Part shown: positions 36,928 to 50,011 of the stretch, piece after piece
Layout of the letters: each line of letters starts with the position of its first letter
Numbering within the stretch: the first letter of the stretch is position 1
DNA from: Hippophae tibetana
Lineage: Eukaryota; Streptophyta; Magnoliopsida; Rosales; Elaeagnaceae
Length of the DNA: 64,000 nucleotides
Assembly: GCA_037013495.1 (NCBI GenBank)
Contig: CM072801.1
Location: forward strand, 33,592,001 to 33,656,000
Direction: 5' to 3'
Program-made: the position numbers and the translations under genes
The notes under the pieces: model-generated
What the model was told of the DNA's origin: nothing
Database searches by the model: none
Seen by the model: the letters and a program-made list of their open reading frames with translations, nothing else

Positions 36928-38379
36928 TATATCAAATCGAAGCTCTTATCGATTCACACAATTAATTCTGGCCTCACTATGGAACCTGAATTATATAACC
37001 AAGTTCCATCATTTACATCACTAACCATGGCTTTTAGCTTTTTCTCGCAAATTTCCGTTTTACTTACCTTCGATTTTATTCAATAGAGCTCTAAAGGAGA
37101 TATTTGGTACGACCAAGGTTTCATTATTTATGAGGTCCATAAATCTATATTCTTCGAAAAGGAAATAGGAGAATAGAAAAAGAATGGAGCAACTGTGGAA
37201 ATTTTGAATAAAACAAAACATTTAATAAATCGAACTTTCAACTTTATACGACAAAAACTTTTGACAATGGTATGGTAAGGACTATTATAATATATCAAAT
37301 CTAAGCTCTTATCGATTCACAAAATTAGTGGTAGCTTCAACAAGGAACTTGAATTATGTACCCAAATCCATCATTTACATCACTTACCTAGGGTTTTAGG
37401 TTTTTCTCCCAAATTTCCGTTTTACTTGTTTTTAATTTTATTCAATAGAACTGTAAAGGAGATATTTGTGCCGACCATGGGTTCTTTATATATGTGTTCA
37501 ATAAATCTCTATTTTTTGAAATAAAATAGGAGAATAGGAAAAGAAAGATGCAACTGTTGAAATTAAAAAAAAAAACAAAACATTTGATAAATTCTACTCA
37601 TAACTTTATACGACTATAACTTTTGACTCGGATATCGTAACGAAAATTATAATATATCAAATCGAAGCTCTTATCGATTCACACAATTAATTCTGGCCTC
37701 ACTATGGAACCTGAATTATATAACCAAGTTCCATCATTTACATCACTAACCATGGCTTTTAGCTTTTTCTCGCAAATTTCCGTTTTACTTACCTTCGATT
37801 TTATTCAATAGAGCTCTAAAGGAGATATTTGTTACGACCAAGGTTTCATTATTTATGAGGTCCATAAATCTATATTCTTCGAAAAGGAAATAGGAGAATA
37901 GAAAACGAAAGGAGCAACTGTGTAAATTTTGAATAAAACAAAACATTTAATAAATCGAACTTTCAACTTTATACGACAAAATATTTTGACAATGGTATCG
38001 TAAAGACTATTATAATATATCAAATTTAAGCTCTTATCGATTCACAAAATTAGTGGTAGCCTCAATAAGGAAGTTGAATTATGTACCCAAATCCATCATT
38101 TATATCACTTACCTAGGGTTTTAGGTTTTTCTCCCAAATTTCCGTTTTACTTGTTTTTAATTTTATTCAATAGAACTGTAAAGGAGATATTTGTGCCGAC
38201 CATGGGTTCTTTATATATGTGTTCAATAAATCTCTATTTTTTGAAAAAAAAATAGGAGAATAGTAAAAGAAAGGAGCAACTGTTGAAATTTTCAAAAAAA
38301 AACACAACATTTGATAAATTCTACTCATAACTTTATACGACTATAACTTTTGACTCGGGTATCGTAACGAAAATTATAA
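36928..38379 (+). repeat. X-Y unit of 1,452 bp
   Basis: Dimers at 36928 (X, with GGTATGGTAAGG and TATCAAATCTAAGCTC) and 37653 (Y, with CAACTGTGTAAATTTTG and CGTAAAGACTATT). The same two dimers with the same private variants recur at 38380/39105, 40554/41278 and 42367/43091. In this copy the Y-type B has switched to a Z-type end (GGAGCAACTG, TTTTCAAAA, CACAAC) and the next unit starts at X again, without a Z dimer. Confidence 0.75.
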
Positions 38380-40553
38380 TATATCAAATCGAAGCTCTTA
38401 TCGATTCACACAATTAATTCTGGCCTCACTATGGAACCTGAATTATATAACCAAGTTCCATCATTTACATCACTAACCATGGCTTTTAGCTTTTTCTCGC
38501 AAATTTCCGTTTTACTTACCTTCGATTTTATTCAATAGAGCTCTAAAGGAGATATTTGGTACGACCAAGGTTTCATTATTTATGAGGTCCATAAATCTAT
38601 ATTCTTCGAAAAGGAAATAGGAGAATAGAAAAAGAATGGAGCAACTGTGGAAATTTTGAATAAAACAAAACATTTAATAAATCGAACTTTCAACTTTATA
38701 CGACAAAAACTTTTGACAATGGTATGGTAAGGACTATTATAATATATCAAATCTAAGCTCTTATCGATTCACAAAATTAGTGGTAGCTTCAACAAGGAAC
38801 TTGAATTATGTACCCAAATCCATCATTTACATCACTTACCTAGGGTTTTAGGTTTTTCTCCCAAATTTCCGTTTTACTTGTTTTTAATTTTATTCAATAG
38901 AACTGTAAAGGAGATATTTGTGCCGACCATGGGTTCTTTATATATGTGTTCAATAAATCTCTATTTTTTGAAATAAAATAGGAGAATAGGAAAAGAAAGA
39001 TGCAACTGTTGAAATTAAAAAAAAAAACAAAACATTTGATAAATTCTACTCATAACTTTATACGACTATAACTTTTGACTCGGATATCGTAACGAAAATT
39101 ATAATATATCAAATCGAAGCTCTTATCGATTCACACAATTAATTCTGGCCTCACTATGGAACCTGAATTATATAACCAAGTTCCATCATTTACATCACTA
39201 ACCATGGCTTTTAGCTTTTTCTCGCAAATTTCCGTTTTACTTACCTTCGATTTTATTCAATAGAGCTCTAAAGGAGATATTTGTTACGACCAAGGTTTCA
39301 TTATTTATGAGGTCCATAAATCTATATTCTTCGAAAAGGAAATAGGAGAATAGAAAACGAAAGGAGCAACTGTGTAAATTTTGAATAAAACAAAACATTT
39401 AATAAATCGAACTTTCAACTTTATACGACAAAATATTTTGACAATGGTATCGTAAAGACTATTATAATATATCAAATTTAAGCTCTTATCGATTCACAAA
39501 ATTAGTGGTAGCCTCAATAAGGAAGTTGAATTATGTACCCAAATCCATCATTTATATCACTTACCTAGGGTTTTAGGTTTTTCTCCCAAATTTCCGTTTT
39601 ACTTAGTTTTAATTTTATTCAATAGAACTGTAAAGGAGATATTTGTGCCGACCATGGGTTCTTTATATATGTGTTCAATAAATCTCTATTTTTTGAAAAA
39701 AAATAGGAGAATAGTAAAAGAAAGAAGCAACTGTTGAAATTAAAAAAAACAAAACATTTGATAAATTCTACTCATAACTTTATACGACTATAACTTTTGA
39801 CTCGGGTATCGTAACGAAAATTATAATATATCAAATCGACGCTTTTATCGATTCACACAATTATTTCTGGCCTCACTATGGAACCTGAATTATATAACCA
39901 AGTTCCATCATTTACCTCACTAACCATGGCTTTTAGCTTTTTCTCGCCAATTTCCGTTTTACTTACCTTCGATTTTATTCAATAGAGCTCTAAAGGAGAT
40001 ATTTGTTATGACCAAGGTTTCATTATTTATGAGGTCCATAAATCTATATTCTTCGAAAAGGAAATAAGAGAATAGAAAAAGAAAGGAGCAACTGTGGAAA
40101 TTTTCAATAAAACAAAACATTTAATAAATCGAACTTTCAACTTTATACGACAAAAACTTTTGACTATAGTATCGTAAGGACTATTATAATATATCAAATT
40201 TAAGCTCTTATCGATTCACAAAATTAGTGGTAGCTTCAACAAGGAACTTGAATTATGTACCCAAATCCATCATTTACATCACTTACCTAGGGTTTTAGGT
40301 TTTTCTCCCAAATTTCCGTTTTACTTAGTTTTAATTTTATTCAATAGAACTGTAAAGGAGATATTTGTGCCGACCATGGGTTCTTTATATATGTGTTCAA
40401 TAAATCTCTATTTTTTGAAAAAAAAATAGGAGAATAGTAAAAGAAAGGAGCAACTGTTGAAATTTTCAACAAAAAACACAACATTTGATAAATTCTACTC
40501 ATAACTTTATACGACTATAACTTTTGACTCGGGTATCGTAACGAAAATTATAA
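38380..40553 (+). repeat. X-Y-Z higher-order unit, copy 3 (2,174 bp)
   Basis: Dimers at 38380 (X), 39105 (Y) and 39827 (Z). The Z dimer has AGCTTTTATCGATTC near its start and TTTTCAACAAAAAACAC in its B (TTCAAC at 40465). Both private markers are repeated at 42367-44539, with a constant offset of 3,986-3,987 bp. One difference is AATCGACGC here against AATCGAAGC in the other copy. Confidence 0.8.
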
Positions 40554-42366
40554 TATATCAAATCGAAGCTCTTATCGATTCACACAATTAATTCTGGCCT
40601 CACTATGGAACCTGAATTATATAACCAAGTTCCATCATTTACATCACTAACCATGGCTTTTAGCTTTTTCTCGCAAATTTCCGTTTTACTTACCTTCGAT
40701 TTTATTCAATAGAGCTCTAAAGGAGATATTTGGTACGACCAAGGTTTCATTATTTATGAGGTCCATAAATCTATATTCTTCGAAAAGGAAATAGGAGAAT
40801 AGAAAAAGAATGGAGCAACTGTGGAAATTTTGAATAAAACAAAACATTTAATAAATCGAACTTTCAACTTTATACGACAAAAACTTTTGACAATGGTATG
40901 GTAAGGACTATTATAATATATCAAATCTAAGCTCTTATCGATTCACAAAATTAGTGGTAGCTTCAACAAGGAACTTGAATTATGTACCCAAATCCATCAT
41001 TTACATCACTTACCTAGGGTTTTAGGTTTTTCTCCCAAATTTCCGTTTTACTTGTTTTTAATTTTATTCAATAGAACTGTAAAGGAGATATTTGTGCCGA
41101 CCATGGGTTCTTTATATATGTGTTCAATAAATCTCTATTTTTTGAAATAAAATAGGAGAATAGGAAAAGAAAGATGCAACTGTTGAAATTAAAAAAAAAA
41201 CAAAACATTTGATAAATTCTACTCATAACTTTATACGACTATAACTTTTGACTCGGATATCGTAACGAAAATTATAATATATCAAATCGAAGCTCTTATC
41301 GATTCACACAATTAATTCTGGCCTCACTATGGAACCTGAATTATATAACCAAGTTCCATCATTTACATCACTAACCATGGCTTTTAGCTTTTTCTCGCAA
41401 ATTTCCGTTTTACTTACCTTCGATTTTATTCAATAGAGCTCTAAAGGAGATATTTGTTACGACCAAGGTTTCATTATTTATGAGGTCCATAAATCTATAT
41501 TCTTCGAAAAGGAAATAGGAGAATAGAAAACGAAAGGAGCAACTGTGTAAATTTTGAATAAAACAAAACATTTAATAAATCGAACTTTCAACTTTATACG
41601 ACAAAATATTTTGACAATGGTATCGTAAAGACTATTATAATATATCAAATTTAAGCTCTTATCGATTCACAAAATTAGTGGTAGCCTCAATAAGGAAGTT
41701 GAATTATGTACCCAAATCCATCATTTATATCACTTACCTAGGGTTTTAGGTTTTTCTCCCAAATTTCCGTTTTACTTACCTTCGATTTTATTCAATAGAG
41801 CTCTAAAGGAGATATTTGTTACGACCAAGGTTTCATTATTTATGAGGTCCATAAATCTATATTCTTCGAAAAGGAAATAGGAGAATAGAAAACGAAAGGA
41901 GCAACTATGGAAATTTTGAATAAAACAAAACATTTAATAAATCGAACTTTCAACTTTATACGACAAAATATTTTGACAATGGTATCGTAAGGACTATTAT
42001 AATATATCAAATTTAAGCTCTTATCGATTCACAAAATTAGTGGTAGCTTCAACAAGGAACTTGAATTATGTACCCAAATCCATCATTTACATCACTTACC
42101 TAGGGTTTTAGGTTTTTCTCCCAAATTTCCGTTTTACTTAGTTTTAATTTTATTCAATAGAACTGTAAAGGAGATATTTGTGCCGACCATGGGTTCTTTA
42201 TATATGTGTTCAATAAATCTCTATTTTTTGAAAAAAAAATAGGAGAATAGTAAAAGAAAGGAGCAACTGTTGAAATTTTCAAAAAAAAACACAACATTTG
42301 ATAAATTCTACTCATAACTTTATACGACTATAACTTTTGACTCGGGTATCGTAACGAAAATTATAA
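40554..42366 (+). repeat. X-Y unit with inserted hybrid monomer (1,813 bp)
   Basis: Dimers begin at 40554 (X) and 41278 (Y). The second contains five half-units in effect: A, then a B/A hybrid (41641-42002), then a Z-type B (42003-42366). The A-to-A distance is therefore 1,089 bp instead of about 724. The block equals two and a half dimers and replaces the expected Z dimer. Confidence 0.8.
41641..42002 (+). repeat. B/A hybrid monomer (362 bp)
   Basis: The unit starts as a Y-type B (CCTCAATAAGGAAGTTG, TTTATATCAC, CTAGGGTTTTAGG) and, within or just after CAAATTTCCGTTTTACTTA (41760-41778), becomes a Y-type A (CCTTCGATTTTATTC, TAGAGCTC, GAAAACGAAAGG, AAAATATTTTGACAATGG). That 19-bp stretch is identical in A and B and is the likely crossover point. 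Total length is that of a normal monomer, so the exchange was equal in phase but out of register by one monomer. The A half shares GCAACTATGGAAATTTTG with the A at 45662. Confidence 0.9.
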
Positions 42367-44539
42367 TATATCAAATCGAAGCTCTTATCGATTCACACAA
42401 TTAATTCTGGCCTCACTATGGAACCTGAATTATATAACCAAGTTCCATCATTTACATCACTAACCATGGCTTTTAGCTTTTTCTCGCAAATTTCCGTTTT
42501 ACTTACCTTCGATTTTATTCAATAGAGCTCTAAAGGAGATATTTGGTACGACCAAGGTTTCATTATTTATGAGGTCCATAAATCTATATTCTTCGAAAAG
42601 GAAATAGGAGAATAGAAAAAGAATGGAGCAACTGTGGAAATTTTGAATAAAACAAAACATTTAATAAATCGAACTTTCAACTTTATACGACAAAAACTTT
42701 TGACAATGGTATGGTAAGGACTATTATAATATATCAAATCTAAGCTCTTATCGATTCACAAAATTAGTGGTAGCTTCAACAAGGAACTTGAATTATGTAC
42801 CCAAATCCATCATTTACATCACTTACCTAGGGTTTTAGGTTTTTCTCCCAAATTTCCGTTTTACTTGTTTTTAATTTTATTCAATAGAACTGTAAAGGAG
42901 ATATTTGTGCCGACCATGGGTTCTTTATATATGTGTTCAATAAATCTCTATTTTTTGAAATAAAATAGGAGAATAGGAAAAGAAAGATGCAACTGTTGAA
43001 ATTAAAAAAAAAACAAAACATTTGATAAATTCTACTCATAACTTTATACGACTATAACTTTTGACTCGGATATCGTAACGAAAATTATAATATATCAAAT
43101 CGAAGCTCTTATCGATTCACACAATTAATTCTGGCCTCACTATGGAACCTGAATTATATAACCAAGTTCCATCATTTACATCACTAACCATGGCTTTTAG
43201 CTTTTTCTCGCAAATTTCCGTTTTACTTACCTTCGATTTTATTCAATAGAGCTCTAAAGGAGATATTTGTTACGACCAAGGTTTCATTATTTATGAGGTC
43301 CATAAATCTATATTCTTCGAAAAGGAAATAGGAGAATAGAAAACGAAAGGAGCAACTGTGTAAATTTTGAATAAAACAAAACATTTAATAAATCGAACTT
43401 TCAACTTTATACGACAAAATATTTTGACAATGGTATCGTAAAGACTATTATAATATATCAAATTTAAGCTCTTATCGATTCACAAAATTAGTGGTAGCCT
43501 CAATAAGGAAGTTGAATTATGTACCCAAATCCATCATTTATATCACTTACCTAGGGTTTTAGGTTTTTCTCCCAAATTTCCGTTTTACTTAGTTTTAATT
43601 TTATTCAATAGAACTGTAAAGGAGATATTTGTGCCGACCATGGGTTCTTTATATATGTGTTCAATAAATCTCTATTTTTTGAAAAAAAATAGGAGAATAG
43701 TAAAAGAAAGAAGCAACTGTTGAAATTAAAAAAAACAAAACATTTGATAAATTCTACTCATAACTTTATACGACTATAACTTTTGACTCGGGTATCGTAA
43801 CGAAAATTATAATATATCAAATCGAAGCTTTTATCGATTCACACAATTATTTCTGGCCTCACTATGGAACCTGAATTATATAACCAAGTTCCATCATTTA
43901 CCTCACTAACCATGGCTTTTAGCTTTTTCTCGCCAATTTCCGTTTTACTTACCTTCGATTTTATTCAATAGAGCTCTAAAGGAGATATTTGTTACGACCA
44001 AGGTTTCATTATTTATGAGGTCCATAAATCTATATTCTTCGAAAAGGAAATAAGAGAATAGAAAAAGAAAGGAGCAACTGTGGAAATTTTCAATAAAACA
44101 AAACATTTAATAAATCGAACTTTCAACTTTATACGACAAAAACTTTTGACTATAGTATCGTAAGGACTATTATAATATATCAAATTTAAGCTCTTATCGA
44201 TTCACAAAATTAGTGGTAGCTTCAACAAGGAACTTGAATTATGTACCCAAATCCATCATTTACATCACTTACCTAGGGTTTTAGGTTTTTCTCCCAAATT
44301 TCCGTTTTACTTAGTTTTAATTTTATTCAATAGAACTGTAAAGGAGATATTTGTGCCGACCATGGGTTCTTTATATATGTGTTCAATAAATCTCTATTTT
44401 TTGAAAAAAAAATAGGAGAATAGTAAAAGAAAGGAGCAACTGTTGAAATTTTCAACAAAAAACACAACATTTGATAAATTCTACTCATAACTTTATACGA
44501 CTATAACTTTTGACTCGGGTATCGTAACGAAAATTATAA
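42367..44539 (+). repeat. X-Y-Z higher-order unit, copy 4 (2,173 bp)
   Basis: Dimers at 42367 (X), 43091 (Y) and 43813 (Z). It matches 38380-40553 in order and in private variants (TATCAAATCTAAGC, CAACTGTGTAAATTTTG, CGTAAAGACTATT, AGCTTTTATCG, TTCAACAAAAAACAC). By eye the two copies are nearly identical, far closer than dimers of different classes. Confidence 0.8.
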
Positions 44540-46383
44540 TATATCAAATCGAAGCTCTTATCGATTCACACAATTAATTCTGGCCTCACTATGGAACCTG
44601 AATTATATAACCAAGTTCCATCATTTACATCACTAACCATGGCTTTTAGCTTTTTCTCGCAAATTTCCGTTTTACTTACCTTCGATTTTATTCAATAGAG
44701 CTCTAAAGGAGATATTTGGTACGACCAAGGTTTCATTATTTATGAGGTCCATAAATCTATATTCTTCGAAAAGGAAATAGGAGAATAGAAAAAGAATGGA
44801 GCACCTGTGGAAATTTTGAATAAAACAAAACATTTAATAAATCGAACTTTCAACTTTATACGACAAAAACTTTTGACAATGGTATCGTAAGGACTATTAT
44901 AATATATCAAATTTAAGCTCTTATCGATTCACAAAATTAGTGGTAGCTTCAACAAGGAACTTGAATTATGTACCCAAATCCATCATTTACATCACTTACC
45001 TAGGGTTTTAGGTTTTTCTCCCAAATTTCCGTTTTACTTGTTTTTAATTTTATTCAATAGAACTGTAAAGGAGATATTTGTGCCGACCATGGGTTCTTTA
45101 TATATGTGTTCAATAAATCTCTATTTTTTGAAATAAAATAGGAGAATAGGAAAAGAAAGATGCAACTGTTGAAATTAAAAAAAAAACAAAACATTTGATA
45201 AATTCTACTCATAACTTTATACGACTATAACTTTTGACTCGGATATCGTAACGAAAATTATAATATATCAAATCGAAGCTCTTATCGATTCACACAATTA
45301 ATTCTGGCCTCACTATGGAACCTGAATTATATAACCAAGTTCCATCATTTACATCACTAACCATGGCTTTTAGCTTTTTCTCGCAAATTTCCGTTTTACT
45401 TACCTTCGATTTTATTCAATAGAGGTCTAAAGGAGATATTTGTTACGACCAAGGTTTCATTAATTATGAGGTCCATAAATCTATATTCTTCGAAAAGGAA
45501 ATAGGAGAAAAGAAAACGAAAGGAGCAACTGTGGAAATTTTGAATAAAACAAAACATTTAATAAATCGAACTTTCAACTTTATACGACAAAATATTTTGA
45601 CAATGGTATCGTAAGGACTATTATAATATATCAAATTTAAGCATCGTAACGAAAATTATAATATATCAAATCGAAGCTCTTATCGATTCACACAATTAAT
45701 TCTGGCCTCACTATGGAACCTGAATTATATAACCAAGTTCCATCATTTACATCACTAACCATGGCTTTTAGCTTTTTCTCTTAAATTTCCGTTTTACTTA
45801 CCTTCGATTTTATTCAATAGAGCTCTAAAGGAGATATTTGTTACGACCAAGGTTTCATTATTTATGAGGTCCATAAATCTATATTCTTCGAAAAGGAAAT
45901 AGGAGAATAGAAAACGAAAGGAGCAACTATGGAAATTTTGAATAAAACAAAACATTTAATAAATCGAACTTTCAACTTTATACGACAAAATATTTTGACA
46001 ATGGTATCGTAAGGACTATTATAATATATCAAATTTAAGCTCTTATCGATTCACAAAATTAGTGGTAGCCTCAATAAGGAAGTTGAATTATGTACCCAAA
46101 TCCATCATTTATATCACTTACCTAGGGTTTTAGGTTTTTCTCCCAAATTTCCGTTTTACTTAGTTTTAATTTTATTCAATAGAACTGTAAAGGAGATATT
46201 TGTGCCGACCATGGGTTCTTTATATATGTGTTCAATAAATCTCTATTTTTTGAAAAAAAATAGGAGAATAGTAAAAGAAAGAAGCAACTGTTGAAATTAA
46301 AAAAAACAAAACATTTGATAAATTCTACTCATAACTTTATACGACTATAACTTTTGACTCGGGTATCGTAACGAAAATTATAA
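44540..46383 (+). repeat. X-Y-(B remnant)-Y block
   Basis: A monomers begin at 44540 (X), 45264 (Y) and 45662 (Y). The second interval is only 398 bp because its B is almost entirely deleted. The Y at 45662 has the unusual TTTCTCTTAAATTTCCG. The A at 45264 has two further changes, TAGAGGTCTAAAGG (loss of the SacI site) and GGAGAAAAGAAAACG. Confidence 0.75.
45627..45661 (+). repeat. B monomer remnant after deletion of about 326 bp
   Basis: Only the first 16 bp of B (TATATCAAATTTAAGC) and the last 19 bp (ATCGTAACGAAAATTATAA) remain, joined at 45642/45643. Two A monomers are thus almost adjacent. The junction lies near the first TATCG of B (in CTCTTATCGATT) and the last (in GGGTATCGTAACG), but the retained bases show no long identity at the break, which fits end joining rather than homologous exchange. 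Confidence 0.9.
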
Positions 46384-49300
46384 TATATCAAATCGAAGCT
46401 CTTATCGATTCACACAATTATTTCTGGCCTCACTATGGAACCTGAATTATATAACCAAGTTCCATCATTTACCTCACTAATTATGGCTTTTAGCTTTTTC
46501 TCGCCAATTTCCGTTTTACTTAACTTCGATTTTATTAAATAGAGCTCTAAAGGAGATATTTGTTACGACCAAGGTTTCATTATTTATGAGGTCCATAAAT
46601 CTATATTCTTCGAAAAGGAAATAAGAGAATAGAAAAAGAAAGGACCAACTGTGGAAATTTTCAATAAAACAAAACATTTAATAAATCAAACTTTCAACTT
46701 TATACGACAAAAACTTTTGACTATAGTATCGTAAGGACTATTATAATATATCAAATTTAAGCTCTTATCGATTCACAAAATTAGTGGTAGCTTCAACAAG
46801 GAACTTGAATTATGTACCCAAATCCATCATTTACATCACTTACCTAGGGTTTTAGGTTTTTCTCCCAAATTTCCGTTTTACTTAGTTTTAATTTTATTCA
46901 ATAGAACTGTAAAGGAGATATTTGTGCCGACCATGGGTTCTTTATATATGTGTTCAATAAATCTCTATTTTTTGAAAAAAAAATAGGAGAATAGTAAAAG
47001 AAAGGAGCAACTGTTGAAATTTTCAAAAAAAAACACAACATTTGATAAATTCTACTCATAACTTTATACGACTATAACTTTTGACTCGGGTATCGTAACG
47101 AAAATTATAATATATCAAATCGAAGCTCTTATCGATTCACACAATTAATTCTGGCCTCACTATGGAACCTGAATTATATAACCAAGTTCCATCATTTACA
47201 TCACTAACCATGGCTTTTAGCTTTTTCTCGCAAATTTCCGTTTTACTTACCTTCGATTTTATTCAATAGAGCTCTAAAGGAGATATTTGGTACGACCAAG
47301 GTTTCATTATTTATGAGGTCCATAAATCTATATTCTTCGAAAAGGAAATAGGAGAATAGAAAAAGAATGGAGCAACTGTGGAAATTTTGAATAAAACAAA
47401 ACATTTAATAAATCGAACTTTCAACTTTATACGACAAAAACTTTTGACAATGGTATCGTAAGGACTATTATAATATATCAAATTTAAGCTCTTATCGATT
47501 CACAAAATTAGTGGTAGCTTCAACAAGGAACTTGAATTATGTACCCAAATCCATCATTTACATCACTTACCTAGGGTTTTAGGTTTTTCTCCCAAATTTC
47601 CGTTTTACTTGTTTTTAATTTTATTCAATAGAACTGTAAAGGAGATATTTGTGCCGACCATGGGTTCTTTATATATGTGTTCAATAAATCTCTATTTTTT
47701 GAAATAAAATAGGAGAATAGGAAAAGAAAGATGCAACTGTTGAAATTAAAAAAAAAACAAAACATTTGATAAATTCTACTCATAACTTTATACGACTATA
47801 ACTTTTGACTTGGGTATCGTAACGAAAATTATAATATATCAAATCGAAGCTCTTATCGATTCACACAATTAATTCTGGCCTCACTATGGAACCTGAATTA
47901 TATAACCAAGTTCCATCATTTACCTCACTAACCATGGCTTTTAGCTTTTTCTCGCAAATTTCCGTTTTACTTACCTTCGATTTTATTCAATAGAGCTCTA
48001 AAGGAGATATTTGTTACGACCAAGGTTTCATTATTTATGAGGTCCATAAATCTATATTCTTCGAAAAGGAAATAGGAGAATAGAAAACGAAAGGAGCAAC
48101 TGTGGAAATTTTGAATAAAACAAAAAATTTAATAAATCGAACTTTCAACTTTATACGACAAAATATTTTGACAATGGTATCGTAAGGACTATTATAATAT
48201 ATCAAATTTAAGCTCTTATCGATTCACAAAATTAGTGGTAGCCTCAATAAGGAAGTTGAATTATGTACCCAAATCCATCATTTATATCACTTACCTAGGG
48301 TTTTAGGTTTTTCTCCCAAATTTCCGTTTTACTTAGTTTTAATTTTATTCAATAGAACTGTAAAGGAGATATTTGTGCCGACCATGGGTTCTTTATATAT
48401 GTGTTCAATAAATCTCTATTTTTTGAAAAAAAAATAGGAGAATAGTAAAAGAAAGGAGCAACTCTTGAAATTTTCAAAAAAAAAACACAACATTTGATAA
48501 ATTCTACTTTTAACTTTATACGACTATAACTTTTGACTCGGGTATCGTAACGAAAATTATAATATATCAAATCGAAGCTCTTATCGATTCACACAATTAT
48601 TTCTGGCCTCACTATGGAACCTGAATTATATAACCAAGTTCCATCATTTACCTCACTAACCATGGCTTTTAGCTTTTTCTCGCAAATTTCCGTTTTACTT
48701 ACCTTTGATTTTATTCAATAGAGCTCTAAAGGAGATATTTGTTACGACCAAGGTTTCATTATTTATGATGTCCATAAATCTATATTCTTAGAAATGGAAA
48801 TAAGAGAATAGAAAAAGAAAGGAGCAACTGTGGAAATTTTCAATAAAACAAAACATTTAATAAATCGAACTTTCAACTTTATACGACAAAAACTTTTGAC
48901 TATAGTATCGTAAGGACTATTATAATATATCAAATTTAAGCTCTTATCGATTCACAAAATTAGTGGTAGCTTCAACAAGGAACTTGAATTATGTACCCAA
49001 ATCCATCATTTACATCACTTACCTAGGGTTTTAGGTTTTTCTCCCAAATTTCCGTTTTACTTAGTTTTAATTTTATTCAATAGAACTGTAAAGGAGATAT
49101 TTGTGCCGACCATGGGTTCTTTATATATGTGTTCAATAAATCTCTATTTTTTGAAAAAAAAATAGGAGAATAGTAAAAGAAAGGAGCAACTGTTGAAATT
49201 TTCAAAAAAAAACACAACATTTGATAAATTCTACTCATAACTTTATACGACTATAACTTTTGACTCGGGTATCGTAACGAAAATTATAATATATCAAATC

Positions 49301-50011
49301 GAAGCTCTTATCGATTCACACAATTATTTCTGGCCTCACTATGGAACCTGAATTATATAACCAAGTTCCATCATTTACCTCACTAACCATGGCTTTTAGC
49401 TTTTTCTCGCAAATTTCCGTTTTACTTACCTTTGATTTTATTCAATAGAGCTCTAAAGGAGATATTTGTTACGACCAAGGTTTCATTATTTATGATGTCC
49501 ATAAATCTATATTCTTAGAAATGGAAATAAGAGAATAGAAAAAGAAAGGAGCAACTGTGGAAATTTTGAATAAAACAAAACATTTAATAAATCGAACTTT
49601 CAACTTTATACGACAAAAACTTTTGACAATGGTATCGTAAGGACTATTATAATATATCAAATTTAAGCTCTTATCGATTCACAAAATTAGTGGTAGCTTC
49701 AACAAGGAACTTGAATTATGTACCCAAATCCATCATTTACATCACTTACCTAGGGTTTTAGGTTTTTCTCCCAAATTTCCGTTTTACTTAGTTTTAATTT
49801 TATTCAATAGAACTGTAATGGAGATATTTGTGCCGACCATGGGTTCTTTATATATGTGTTCAATAAATCTCTATTTTTTGAAAAAAAATAGGAGAATAGT
49901 AAAAGAAAGAAGCAACTGTTGAAATTAAAAAAAACAAAACATTTGATAAATTCTACTTTTAACTTTATACGACTATAACTTTTGACTCGGGTATCGTAAC
50001 GAAAATTATAA
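46384..50011 (+). repeat. Segmental duplication, copy 1 (3,628 bp)
   Basis: Five dimers at 46384 (Z), 47111 (X), 47835 (Y), 48563 and 49290 (both Z-like). Private markers at a constant offset of 3,628 bp from the second copy are CTCACTAATTATGG (46473 / 50101), GACTTGGGTATCG (T at 47811 / 51439), CAAAAAATTTAATAAATCG (48121 / 51749) and TATATTCTTAGAAATGG (48781 / 52409). The Y dimer at 47835 ends in a B of Z type with CAACTCTTG and CTACTTTTAAC. Confidence 0.85.
49290..49652 (+). repeat. Mosaic A monomer with class switch
   Basis: The first two thirds match the neighbouring A at 48563 (ACCTTTGATTTTATTC, TTTATGATGTCC, CTTAGAAATGG, AAATAAGAG). The last third is X/Y type (GAAATTTTGAATAAAAC, CTTTTGACAATGGTATCG) instead of Z type (GAAATTTTCAATAAAAC, CTTTTGACTATAGTATCG). 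The switch lies between about 49541 and 49568. This is either a crossover or a conversion tract between classes. Confidence 0.7.

Noticed and set aside
41641..42002. Mobile-element insertion as the cause of the long 1,089-bp interval
   Set aside because: All sequence in the interval is A or B satellite; there are no terminal repeats or target duplications.
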